From the NCBI GenBank assembly GCA_016712225.1, contig JADJRL010000003.1, forward strand, positions 3,795,501 through 3,859,500: 64,000 bases of DNA. The letters run 5' to 3'. This DNA is from Candidatus Defluviibacterium haderslevense. GTDB taxonomy: Bacteria > Bacteroidota > Bacteroidia > Chitinophagales > Saprospiraceae. The notes below the pieces were generated by a model that was given only the letters and a program-made list of their open reading frames with translations, had not been told where the DNA came from and did no database searches. Below, in pieces: positions 7,570 to 16,186 of the stretch (position 1 is its first letter; each line of letters starts with the position of its first letter). The translations under genes and the position numbers were made by a program.

Positions 7570-7642
7570 GCGGGAGTAGCTCAGTTGGTAGAGCATCAGC
7601 CTTCCAAGCTGAGGGTCGCGGGTTCGAGTCTCGTCTCCCGCT
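7570..7642 (+). tRNA. tRNA-Gly (UCC)
   Basis: 73 bases. The acceptor GCGGGAG pairs with CTCCCGC, the anticodon loop CTTCCAA gives TCC, and the T-arm has GGTTCGAGTC. The 192-base spacer before it has no gene. The string CATAAAATGAA lies just before it (7555-7565) and recurs before the next tRNA (7716-7726). Confidence 0.95.
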
Positions 7643-7767
7643 CTAAATTTTAGAGCATAGAATGTTTTATATCTTTAAGAATTACAAATAGAACGATTAA
7701 ACGTAATCATTCTAACATAAAATGAAGGGAACAAAAATTGGTACATTCCAATTTGCCTAGCTCATAA

Positions 7768-7839
<72 letters not shown>

Positions 7840-7896
7840 CAACACAGATTTTTTTTATTCAATAACTAATAAACAAATTTTTAAACATAGTTACCT

Positions 7897-9093
7897 ATGG
7901 CAAAGGAAACATACAACCGGGCAAAACCCCACGTCAACATTGGTACAATCGGCCACGTTGACCATGGTAAAACAACTTTAACTTCAGCTATCACTTCTGT
8001 TCTTGCAGATCAGGGATTGGCTAAGAAGAAAGATTATGATTCAATTGATAACGCTCCTGAAGAAAAAGAGAGAGGTATCACGATTAACACGGCTCACGTA
8101 GAGTATGAAACGCAAAAAAGACATTATGCACACGTAGACTGTCCAGGTCACGCTGACTATGTTAAGAACATGGTTACGGGAGCTGCACAAATGGATGGTG
8201 CAATTCTTGTGGTTGCTGCTACTGATGGACCTATGCCACAAACTAGAGAGCATATACTTTTGGCTCGTCAGGTTGGTGTGCCTAAGGTAGTCGTTTTTAT
8301 GAATAAAGTGGATTTAGTTGATGATCCGGAAATGCTAGAACTTGTAGAAATGGAAGTTCGTGAATTATTGGATAAATATCAATTCGATGGCAATAATGCT
8401 GCTGTAATTAGAGGTTCTGCCTTAAAAGCACTTGAAGGAGATGCTACAGGAAAAGCTTCAATTCAAGCATTAATGGATGCAGTAGACGAACAAATACCTG
8501 AACCAGTAAGGTTGATTGACAAACCTTTCTTAATGCCGGTTGAAGACGTATTCTCGATTACAGGTCGTGGTACAGTAGCAACAGGTAGAATTGAAAGAGG
8601 AGTAATCAAAGTAGGAGAAAGTGTTGAACTTGTTGGTATGATGAAACCAGGAGAAAAACCATTGACTTCGACTTGTACTGGAGTTGAGATGTTCCGTAAA
8701 TTATTGGATCGTGGAGAAGCAGGTGATAACGCTGGTATCTTATTAAGAGGTCTTGAAAAAGATGATATTAAGAGAGGTATGGTTATCTGTGCACCAAACT
8801 CCGTTAAACCTCACATGAAATTCAAATGCGAAGTTTACGTACTTTCTAAAGATGAAGGTGGACGTCACACACCTTTCTTTAAAGGTTACCGACCACAATT
8901 TTATTTCCGTACAACTGACGTAACTGGAGAGTGTCAATTACCTGATGGCGTTGAGATGATCATGCCTGGTGATAATACTTCTTTAACAGTAGCTTTATTG
9001 AATCCAATAGCAATGGAGAAAGGTCTTCGTTTCGCGATTCGTGAAGGTGGTCGTACAGTAGGTGCGGGACAAGTAACAGAAATAATTGAATAA
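7897..9093 (+). CDS. tuf: Translation elongation factor Tu
   Basis: This GTPase delivers aminoacyl-tRNA to the ribosomal A site. The 398 residues cover the GTPase domain (GHVDHGKTT for G1, RGITINTAHVEYET for switch I, DCPGHADYVKNM for G3, NKVDLVDD for G4, GSALKAL for G5) and then the two beta-barrel domains ending VGAGQVTEI. Length and motifs are standard. It sits between the tRNA cluster and tRNA-Trp-secE-nusG, and is probably transcribed with them. Confidence 0.99.
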   Translation: MAKETYNRAKPHVNIGTIGHVDHGKTTLTSAITSVLADQGLAKKKDYDSIDNAPEEKERGITINTAHVEYETQKRHYAHVDCPGHADYVKNMVTGAAQMDGAILVVAATDGPMPQTREHILLARQVGVPKVVVFMNKVDLVDDPEMLELVEMEVRELLDKYQFDGNNAAVIRGSALKALEGDATGKASIQALMDAVDEQIPEPVRLIDKPFLMPVEDVFSITGRGTVATGRIERGVIKVGESVELVGMMKPGEKPLTSTCTGVEMFRKLLDRGEAGDNAGILLRGLEKDDIKRGMVICAPNSVKPHMKFKCEVYVLSKDEGGRHTPFFKGYRPQFYFRTTDVTGECQLPDGVEMIMPGDNTSLTVALLNPIAMEKGLRFAIREGGRTVGAGQVTEIIE

Positions 9094-9108
9094 TTAAAAA
9101 TCTTGTTT

Positions 9109-9140
9109 ATCACGCAGTTGGTTAATACTAACTGCGTGAT
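9109..9140 (+). promoter_or_regulatory. Strong hairpin between tuf and tRNA-Trp
   Basis: Perfect 11-bp stem (9109-9119 with 9130-9140) and a 10-base loop, ending two bases before the first base of tRNA-Trp. No T-tract follows, so it is more likely an RNA-processing or mRNA 3'-end-protecting structure than a terminator (inference). Confidence 0.6.
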
Positions 9141-9142
9141 TT

Positions 9143-9215
9143 ACGGGCATAGCTCAACTGGCAGAGCGACGGTCTCCAAAACCGTAGGCTGAGGGTTCAA
9201 GTCCTTCTGCCCGTG
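9143..9215 (+). tRNA. tRNA-Trp (CCA)
   Basis: 73 bases. The acceptor ACGGGCA pairs with TGCCCGT with discriminator G, the anticodon stem is ACGGT/ACCGT around loop CTCCAAA (anticodon CCA), and the T-arm has GGTTCAAGTCC. It lies 13 bases before secE, the conserved tuf-trnW-secE order. Confidence 0.95.
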
Positions 9216-9228
9216 CAAATGATTAACT

Positions 9229-9417
9229 ATGGATAAATTCTTATTATATTTAAAAGAGAGTTACAGTGAACTTCTCGAAAAAGTAACCTGGCCTACTTGG
9301 CCTAATTTACTTGATAGCGCGAGAGTGGTAATTATTGCATCTGTAATTATAGCTTTGGTGATATTAGCAATGGATTTGATTGCCAATACTGCTTTGGGAT
9401 TCATTTATAATCTATAA
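9229..9417 (+). CDS. secE: Preprotein translocase subunit SecE
   Basis: This 62-residue single-span subunit clamps SecY in the Sec channel. The N-terminal amphipathic helix contains KESYSELLEKVTWPTWPNLL with the conserved WP motif, followed by one transmembrane helix (VVIIASVIIALVILAMDLI). The short form with one span is usual outside enterobacteria. It is followed after 18 bases by nusG. Confidence 0.95.
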   Translation: MDKFLLYLKESYSELLEKVTWPTWPNLLDSARVVIIASVIIALVILAMDLIANTALGFIYNL

Positions 9418-9435
9418 TAAATATCCATTTGAATT

Positions 9436-9984
9436 ATGGCAGATGAAACAAGATGGTACTCATTAAGAGTAATTAGCGGAAAGGAAAAGAAAATTCGTGA
9501 ACGACTAATTGCGGACATCTTGAGATCTGGATGGGCTGATATAGTTCCACAAATAATTGTACCTTCTGAAAAGGTGTACAAAATCAGGAACAGCAAAAAA
9601 GTAATCATGGAGCGAAATATCCTCCCTGGTTATTTGTTAGTTGAAGCATTTCCATCCAAATTTAGTGGTGAAATCGTTCAACACTTAAGTAATATGCCAG
9701 ATGTCATCCATTTTTTGGGAAAAAACAATCCAATCCCAATGACCCAAGTAGAAGCTAATAGAATGCTTGGAAAAGTGGACGATTCTCAAGATGCCGGAGA
9801 GACCATGATTGAACCATTTATAGCTGGTGAAACAGTAAAAATAATTGATGGTCCTTTCAATGATTTTATCGGCGATGTGAAAGAAGTAAATGAAGAAAAG
9901 AAAAAATTAAAAGTAATTGTAAAAATATTTGGACGAGGCACTGAAGTTGAATTGAACTTCATGCAAGTCGAAAAAAATAATTAA
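9436..9984 (+). CDS. nusG: Transcription termination/antitermination factor NusG
   Basis: This 182-residue factor bridges RNA polymerase and either Rho or ribosomes. The N-terminal NGN domain begins RWYSLRVISGKEKKIRERL and has the family string ILPGYLLVEA (~56-65). The C-terminal KOW domain starts GETVKIIDGPFNDFIGDV (~134). It is followed by rplK after 10 bases in the conserved secE-nusG-rplKAJL-rpoBC order. Confidence 0.97.
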   Translation: MADETRWYSLRVISGKEKKIRERLIADILRSGWADIVPQIIVPSEKVYKIRNSKKVIMERNILPGYLLVEAFPSKFSGEIVQHLSNMPDVIHFLGKNNPIPMTQVEANRMLGKVDDSQDAGETMIEPFIAGETVKIIDGPFNDFIGDVKEVNEEKKKLKVIVKIFGRGTEVELNFMQVEKNN

Positions 9985-9994
9985 ATATTAGGAT

Positions 9995-10435
9995 ATGGCT
10001 AAGGAAATCGAAACGTTTATCAAATTACAAGTGAAGGGTGGTGCAGCAAATCCAGCTCCGCCTGTTGGTCCAGCACTTGGTTCCAAAGGTGTTAACATCA
10101 TGGAGTTTTGTAAACGATTTAATGCTAAAACACAAGATACTCCTGGAAAATTGCTTCCAGTAGTTATTACCGTTTATAAAGATAAGTCTTTTGAATTTGT
10201 TGTTAAAACGCCACCTGCTGCGATCCAATTATTGGAATTGTCAAAAGTAGCAAAAGGCTCACCTGAACCAAATAGAAAAAAAGTTGGATCAGTGAGTTGG
10301 TCTCAAATAGAAGAAATTGCAAAAATTAAAATGGTAGATTTAAATGCATTTACATTGGAATCTGCAATGAAAATGGTTGCCGGTACTGCAAGAAGTATGG
10401 GACTAACCGTTTCAGGTACAGCCCCTTGGGCATAA
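9995..10435 (+). CDS. rplK: Large ribosomal subunit protein uL11
   Basis: This 146-residue protein builds the L7/L12 stalk base and the GTPase-associated centre. It has KLQVKGGAANPAPPVGPALG at the N-terminus (the proline-rich hinge seen in L11), SKGVNIMEFCKRFNAKT and the C-terminal RNA-binding domain ending AGTARSMGLTVSG. It lies 10 bases after nusG and 61 before rplA. Confidence 0.98.
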   Translation: MAKEIETFIKLQVKGGAANPAPPVGPALGSKGVNIMEFCKRFNAKTQDTPGKLLPVVITVYKDKSFEFVVKTPPAAIQLLELSKVAKGSPEPNRKKVGSVSWSQIEEIAKIKMVDLNAFTLESAMKMVAGTARSMGLTVSGTAPWA

Positions 10436-10496
10436 TTATTATTTCATACAGGGAGCCAAAAAAAACATTTGGCGTTAGAACCTAAAATTTTTTTAT

Positions 10497-11189
10497 ATGT
10501 CAAAAGTATCTAAAAAAAGAAAGAAAGCAAATGAATTGGTCACATCGACCAAATATTATTTGTTGGAAGAAGCTTGTTCAGTTGTAAAAGAAGCCAATAC
10601 AACTAAATTTGACGCTTCAGTTGATTTACATGTTCGACTTGGTGTAGATCCAAGAAAACCTGATCAAGCTATCAGAGGAACTGTAACCTTACCAAACGGT
10701 ACAGGAAAAACAAAACGAGTACTGGTCCTATGTACTCCTGAAAAAGAAGCGGAAGCAAAAAATGTTGGTGCAGATTATGTAGGTCTTGATGAATATATCC
10801 AAAAGATAGAAGGTGGATGGACTGATATAGATGTCATAATAGCAATGCCTACTGTAATGGCTAAACTTGGAAAAATTGGTCGTATACTAGGGCCAAGAGG
10901 ACTCATGCCTAACCCTAAAACAGGTACAGTAACTATGGATATAGCTTCTGCTGTGAATGAGGTTAAGGGTGGTAAAATTGCATTCAGGGTTGATAAATTT
11001 GGTATAATCCATGCTTCAGTTGGTCGTGTTTCATTTTCTGCAATCAAATTAAAAGAGAACGCTGAAGAATTTTTACATGCTATCAATAAGTTAAAGCCTT
11101 CATCTGCAAAAGGTGCTTATTTTAAATCTATTTCTATGGCATCAACAATGAGTCCTGGAATTAAGATAGATCCTAAAGTAGTTCGTTAA
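10497..11189 (+). CDS. rplA: Large ribosomal subunit protein uL1
   Basis: This 230-residue protein forms the L1 stalk that helps E-site tRNA leave. It contains HVRLGVDPRKPDQAIRGTV, VGADYVGLDEYIQKIEGGW and the signature LGPRGLMPNPKTGTVT. In other bacteria L1 represses its own operon by binding a leader that mimics its 23S site. The rplK-rplA spacer has a GGGAGCCAAA...TTTGGCGTTAG segment that could fold, but it is too short to call. Confidence 0.98.
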   Translation: MSKVSKKRKKANELVTSTKYYLLEEACSVVKEANTTKFDASVDLHVRLGVDPRKPDQAIRGTVTLPNGTGKTKRVLVLCTPEKEAEAKNVGADYVGLDEYIQKIEGGWTDIDVIIAMPTVMAKLGKIGRILGPRGLMPNPKTGTVTMDIASAVNEVKGGKIAFRVDKFGIIHASVGRVSFSAIKLKENAEEFLHAINKLKPSSAKGAYFKSISMASTMSPGIKIDPKVVR

Positions 11190-11207
11190 TTTTTAAAAAT
11201 TATTAAG

Positions 11208-11744
11208 ATGACTCGCGAAGAAAAAACAATACAAATACAAACACTAAAAGATAAATTTTCTAACTCACAGTTTTTTTATATTACTGATTCTTCTACATTA
11301 AGTGTTGAGAAAATCAACCAATTTAGAAGACTTTGTTTTGATAAAGGAATTGAGATGCATGTGGTTAAAAATACCCTTGCAAAAAAAGCCTTAGAAGGAT
11401 TAGAAAATGATAGCGTCTATGCGCCAATATATAAATCTTTAGTTGGACCAACTTCGATATTATTCACTGACAATGCAAAGGCTCCTGCTCATTTGTTGGA
11501 AGAATTTAGAAAAACCAATGAAAGACCGATATTAAAAGCGGCTTACATAGATTCTGATGTATTTTTTGGTGATGACCAAATTAAGATCTTGGTTAAATTA
11601 AAATCAAAAGAGGAGTTACTTGGAGAGGTTATTATGATATTACAATCTCCTGCAACTCGAGTAATCGGTGCATTGAAATCCGGAGGATCTACGATCGCAG
11701 GATTGGTTAAAACCCTTCAAGAAAGAGGGGAAGCACAAGCATAA
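11208..11744 (+). CDS. rplJ: Large ribosomal subunit protein uL10
   Basis: This 178-residue protein anchors the L7/L12 dimers to the stalk. It begins MTREEKTIQIQTLKDKFSNS, has the conserved RLCFDKGIEMHVVKNTLAKKAL segment and a C-terminal helix (GSTIAGLVKTLQERGE) for L12 binding. It starts 18 bases after rplA, so there is no room for the classical L10 leader that precedes rplJ in many bacteria. Confidence 0.97.
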   Translation: MTREEKTIQIQTLKDKFSNSQFFYITDSSTLSVEKINQFRRLCFDKGIEMHVVKNTLAKKALEGLENDSVYAPIYKSLVGPTSILFTDNAKAPAHLLEEFRKTNERPILKAAYIDSDVFFGDDQIKILVKLKSKEELLGEVIMILQSPATRVIGALKSGGSTIAGLVKTLQERGEAQA

Positions 11745-11810
11745 ATATGGCTTCCAAGCTTTACGCAATAAATATTATTTAATCACAACGACAAAAAAAA
11801 ATTTAAAATC

Positions 11811-12191
11811 ATGGTTGATGTAAATGCTTTAGCTGAACAACTAGTAAACTTAACAATCAAAGAGGTTAACGAACTAGCTTCAGTTTTAAAAGATCAATAC
11901 GGAATTGAACCAGCTGCTGCTGCTGTAGCTGTTGCTGCTGCCCCTTCAAATGATGGTGGTGGAGCTGCTGCTGCTGAAAAAACTGAGTTTGATGTATTCT
12001 TAAAGTCAGGAGGCGCTAATAAGCTAAATGTCATTAAAGAAGTTAAAAACATTCTTAATTTAGGTTTGAAAGAAGCTAAAGACTTAGTGGATGGTGCACC
12101 AGCTGTATTAAAACAAGGTGTTTCAAAAGAGGAAGCAAATTCGTTAAAAGATGCATTAACTGCTGCTGGAGCAGAAATAGAAATCAAATAA
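11811..12191 (+). CDS. rplL: Large ribosomal subunit protein bL12
   Basis: This 126-residue acidic stalk protein recruits translational GTPases. It has an N-terminal dimerisation helix pair (LAEQLVNLTIKEVNELASVL), an Ala/Gly-rich hinge (~37-56) and a globular C-terminal domain (EFDVFLKSGGANKLNVIKEV, GLKEAKDLVDGAP). The spacing to rplJ is 66 bases, and a 156-base spacer with a strong hairpin separates it from rpoB. Confidence 0.98.
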   Translation: MVDVNALAEQLVNLTIKEVNELASVLKDQYGIEPAAAAVAVAAAPSNDGGGAAAAEKTEFDVFLKSGGANKLNVIKEVKNILNLGLKEAKDLVDGAPAVLKQGVSKEEANSLKDALTAAGAEIEIK

Positions 12192-12245
12192 CGAATATCC
12201 GAATTTTGAATATGCCTTTCGATAAAGAAAGAAATCATATTCTTT

Positions 12246-12289
12246 GGCTTAGGTCATATATCAAGATATATGATCTAAGCCTTTTAGTG
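12246..12289 (+). terminator. Attenuator-like hairpin between rplL and rpoB
   Basis: A 17-bp stem with one G.T pair (12246-12262 with 12265-12281) and a 2-base apex is followed by CTTTTAGTGTTTT, a weak T-tract. It would allow partial termination, so that less rpoBC than ribosomal-protein mRNA is made, as the rplL-rpoB attenuator does in E. coli. A second short palindrome, GAGCATATGCTC, lies at 12317-12328 just before rpoB. Confidence 0.65.
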
Positions 12290-12347
12290 TTTTAGGTGAA
12301 ATTTGAATTTTACAACGAGCATATGCTCTGTTTAAATTTATAAATAC

Positions 12348-15300
12348 ATGGCTTCTAGTATAATAAACAAAAAGACAATTACTCGACACAGTTTTGCTAA
12401 AGCTCCTCTCAAAACTGATTACCCAGATTTTTTGGAGATTCAACTTAAGTCATTCATTGAATTTTTTCAGCTTGAAACTACACCTGATAAAAGAGCAAAT
12501 GAAGGTTTATTTAAAGTATTTAAGGAAAATTTTCCAATATCAGATGCCAGAAGCATTTTTGTTTTGGAATTTTTGGATTATTATGTTGACCCACCACGTT
12601 ATGATATAAGTGAATGCGTTCAACGTGGATTGACTTATAGTGTTCCATTAAAAGCTCGTTTAAGATTATCGTGTAATGATGTAGAACACGTAGATTTTAA
12701 AACTATAGAGCAAGATGTATTCCTAGGGAATATACCTTATATGACTACAAAAGGTACATTCGTAATCAATGGAGCTGAACGTGTTGTGGTTTCTCAATTG
12801 CATAGATCTCCAGGAGTATTTTTTAGTCAATCTTATCACCCTAATGGAACTAAGATTTTTTCAGCCCGGGTAATACCTTTCAAAGGAGCCTGGATGGAAT
12901 TTGCTACAGACATTAATATGGTCATGTATGCTTACATTGATAGAAAAAAGAAATTCCCGGTTACAACATTATTAAGAGCCATAGGCTTTGATACAGATAA
13001 AGAAATTCTAAATTTATTTAACTTATCTGAAGAAATTAAAGCAACTGCTAAAGAATTAAAGAAAGCCATAGGACGAAAACTTGCAGCTCGAGTATTACGT
13101 AGATGGACTGAAGACTTTGTTGATGAAGATACTGGTGAATTAGTAACTCTTGAGCGTAATGAAATCATCCTTGAGCGGGATACTATGCTTGATGAAGAAA
13201 ATATTCAGCATGTACAAAGTTCAGGAGTTGATACCATTATTTTACAAAAAGAAGACATAGAGGAGGATTACTCCATTATATATAATACTTTACAAAAAGA
13301 TCCTTCTAGTTCAGAAATCGAAGCGGTTACACATATTTATCGACAATTAAGAGGAAGTGATCCTCCAGATGAAGAAACAGCGAGAGGGATCATTGATAAA
13401 TTATTTTTCTCGGACAAGAGATATAATTTAGGAAATGTTGGTCGATATAAGATCAATAAGAAATTGAATCAAGGTACTCCAGATTCTGTTTTGGTCTTAA
13501 CCAAAGAAGACATCATTGCAATTGTTAAATATCTGGTTTCTTTGATCAATCAAAAAGCAGAGTTAGACGATATTGATCACTTATCTAATAGACGTGTAAA
13601 GACTGTTGGAGAACAGTTGTTTGCTCAATTTGGGGTTGGACTTGCAAGAATGGCAAGAACCATTCGTGAAAGAATGAACGTTCGTGATAACGAAGTTTTT
13701 ACACCCATTGATTTAATTAATGCAAGAACGCTTTCTTCTGTTATTAATTCGTTTTTTGGTACAAGTCAACTTTCACAATTCTTAGATCAAACCAATCCTT
13801 TATCTGAAATTACACACAAGCGAAGAATTTCAGCGCTAGGGCCAGGTGGTTTATCTAGAGAGCGTGCAGGATTTGAGGTAAGGGACGTACATTACTCACA
13901 TTATGGAAGGCTTTGTACTATTGAAACACCGGAAGGTCCTAATATTGGATTGATATCAACATTATGTGTTCACGCTAGGGTAAATGGGATGGGTTTCTTA
14001 GAAACTCCTTATTGGAAAGTAGATAGCGGAAAAGTAAATATCAATGCAGGTATTAGATTTTTGTCTGCAGAAGAAGAAGATTATGCAAAAATTGCACAAG
14101 CAAATGTCCCTTTAAACACAAAAGGTGAATTCCAAATTGATAAATTAAAAGGAAGAGAACATGGAGAATTTCCGGTTCTTGAACCTAATGAACTTGAGTT
14201 CATGGATGTTGCGCCTAACCAAATTGTAGGGGTTTCAGCTTCATTAATTCCATTCTTGGAAAATGATGATGCTAACCGTGCTTTGATGGGATCTAACATG
14301 CAGCGTCAAGCTGTTCCTTTAATTCGACCACAATCACCAATTGTAGGAACCGGGTTGGAAGGCAAAGTGGCATTAGATTCTCGGATGTTGATTAACGCAG
14401 AGGGAGATGGTGTAGTTGAATATGTTGATGCTAAAAAAATAGTTATTAGATATGATAGAACTGAAGAAGATCAACTCGTATCTTTTGAAGATAATATCAA
14501 AGAATATCCGTTAACAAAGTTTGCACGTACCAACCAGGCAACATGTATTAATTTGAAACCAATCGTCATGAAAGGCGATCGAGTTTCATTAGGTACCATT
14601 TTGAGTGAAGGTTATGCTACCGAATCAGGGGAATTGGCATTAGGTACCAATTTGCAAGTTGCATTCATGCCTTGGAAAGGTTATAACTTCGAAGATGCGA
14701 TTGTATTGTCAGAACGTGTATTGCAAGAAGATGTTTTTACATCTATACATATTGAAAGCTTTGAATTAGAAGTTAGAGATACTAAACTTGGTGAAGAAGA
14801 ATTAACCAATGATATACCAAACGTTAGTGAAGAAGCTACAAAAGATTTGGATGAAAATGGTATCATTCGAATAGGTGCAAATGTTGCAGAGGGAGATATT
14901 CTTATTGGTAAAATTACACCTAAGGGTGAAACCGATCCAACTCCTGAAGAAAAATTATTACGTGCAATATTCGGAGATAAGGCAGGTGATGTAAAGGATG
15001 CTTCACTTAAAGTTCCACCATCTATAGAAGGTGTTGTAATTGATAAGCAACTTTATGCTCGTGCGAAAAAAGATAAATTCCAAAAAGTTCAAGAAAAGGA
15101 TTTATTACAACGATTAGATGATAAGCACAACGTATCACTCAATGAGTTGAGAATTATTTTGATTGATAAATTATTGAAAATAATTAAAGATCAAGTAAGT
15201 GCCGGAGTTAAGAGTATCTATGGTGAAGAACTCATCGGAAAAGGTACCAAATATACTAACGCTTCATTGAAGAAAGTCGATTTTGTAAAAGTTGATTATG

Positions 15301-16169
15301 CGAATTGGACTAAAGACGAGGAAAAGAATAAATTAATCGCATTACTACTTCATAACTATAATATTAAAGTAAGTGAAGAAGTAGGAAAGTTCAAGCGTGA
15401 AAAATTCAACATTAGTATTGGTGATGAATTACCATCTGGTGTATTGAAATTAGCAAAAGTGTATATTGCTAAAAAGAGAAAACTTAAAGTTGGAGATAAG
15501 CTTGCAGGTCGTCATGGTAATAAAGGAATTGTTTCCAGAATAGTTAGAGTAGAAGACATGCCTTTCTTAGAGGATGGAACACCAGTTGATATTGTGTTGA
15601 ATCCATTGGGTGTGCCTTCACGGATGAACTTAGGACAAATTTTCGAAACTGTATTAGGATGGGCAGGTAAAAAATTGGGGATGAAATTTGCTACTCCAAT
15701 TTTTGATGGTGCAACTATCCAGGATATCGATGCTTATGTTAAACAAGCAGAGTTGCCAGCATTTGGGCAATCCTATTTGGTTGATGGTGAGAGTGGAGAT
15801 CGTTTTCATCAACAAGCGACTGTAGGTGTTATTTACATGTTGAAATTGTCACACATGGTAGATGATAAAATGCACGCTAGGTCAATAGGACCATATTCAT
15901 TAATTACACAACAACCACTCGGAGGTAAAGCTCAATTTGGAGGTCAACGTTTTGGTGAGATGGAAGTATGGGCACTAGAAGCATTTGGTGCTGCGAATAT
16001 TTTACGTGAATTATTAACATTGAAATCAGATGATATTATTGGTCGTGCTAAGACGTACGAAGCCATTGTGAAAGGTGATAATTTACCTGAACCAAATATT
16101 CCTGAATCATTTAATGTATTAATACACGAACTTAGAGGATTAGTATTAGATGTTAAATTTGAATCTTAA
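12348..16169 (+). CDS. rpoB: DNA-directed RNA polymerase subunit beta
   Basis: 1273 residues, the normal length for Bacteroidota. The rifampicin-pocket segment starts near residue 470 (FGTSQLSQFLDQTNPLSEIT) and continues HKRRISALGPGGLSRERAGF. The positions whose change gives resistance elsewhere (Asp in FLDQ, His in THKRR, Ser in ISALG) all carry the wild-type residue. Later landmarks are GRHGNKGIVSRI and the C-terminal GGQRFGEMEVWALEAFGA. It starts 18 bases upstream-spaced to rpoC, with which it is cotranscribed. Confidence 0.99.
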   Translation: MASSIINKKTITRHSFAKAPLKTDYPDFLEIQLKSFIEFFQLETTPDKRANEGLFKVFKENFPISDARSIFVLEFLDYYVDPPRYDISECVQRGLTYSVPLKARLRLSCNDVEHVDFKTIEQDVFLGNIPYMTTKGTFVINGAERVVVSQLHRSPGVFFSQSYHPNGTKIFSARVIPFKGAWMEFATDINMVMYAYIDRKKKFPVTTLLRAIGFDTDKEILNLFNLSEEIKATAKELKKAIGRKLAARVLRRWTEDFVDEDTGELVTLERNEIILERDTMLDEENIQHVQSSGVDTIILQKEDIEEDYSIIYNTLQKDPSSSEIEAVTHIYRQLRGSDPPDEETARGIIDKLFFSDKRYNLGNVGRYKINKKLNQGTPDSVLVLTKEDIIAIVKYLVSLINQKAELDDIDHLSNRRVKTVGEQLFAQFGVGLARMARTIRERMNVRDNEVFTPIDLINARTLSSVINSFFGTSQLSQFLDQTNPLSEITHKRRISALGPGGLSRERAGFEVRDVHYSHYGRLCTIETPEGPNIGLISTLCVHARVNGMGFLETPYWKVDSGKVNINAGIRFLSAEEEDYAKIAQANVPLNTKGEFQIDKLKGREHGEFPVLEPNELEFMDVAPNQIVGVSASLIPFLENDDANRALMGSNMQRQAVPLIRPQSPIVGTGLEGKVALDSRMLINAEGDGVVEYVDAKKIVIRYDRTEEDQLVSFEDNIKEYPLTKFARTNQATCINLKPIVMKGDRVSLGTILSEGYATESGELALGTNLQVAFMPWKGYNFEDAIVLSERVLQEDVFTSIHIESFELEVRDTKLGEEELTNDIPNVSEEATKDLDENGIIRIGANVAEGDILIGKITPKGETDPTPEEKLLRAIFGDKAGDVKDASLKVPPSIEGVVIDKQLYARAKKDKFQKVQEKDLLQRLDDKHNVSLNELRIILIDKLLKIIKDQVSAGVKSIYGEELIGKGTKYTNASLKKVDFVKVDYANWTKDEEKNKLIALLLHNYNIKVSEEVGKFKREKFNISIGDELPSGVLKLAKVYIAKKRKLKVGDKLAGRHGNKGIVSRIVRVEDMPFLEDGTPVDIVLNPLGVPSRMNLGQIFETVLGWAGKKLGMKFATPIFDGATIQDIDAYVKQAELPAFGQSYLVDGESGDRFHQQATVGVIYMLKLSHMVDDKMHARSIGPYSLITQQPLGGKAQFGGQRFGEMEVWALEAFGAANILRELLTLKSDDIIGRAKTYEAIVKGDNLPEPNIPESFNVLIHELRGLVLDVKFES

Positions 16170-16186
16170 CTAAAAAAAGAAAGCCC

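Noticed and set aside
10436..10496. L1-binding leader between rplK and rplA
   Set aside because: A short foldable segment is present but lacks a convincing L1-site match; it remains unresolved.
11190..11207. L10 (rplJ) leader RNA
   Set aside because: Only 18 bases separate rplA and rplJ, too short for this structure.
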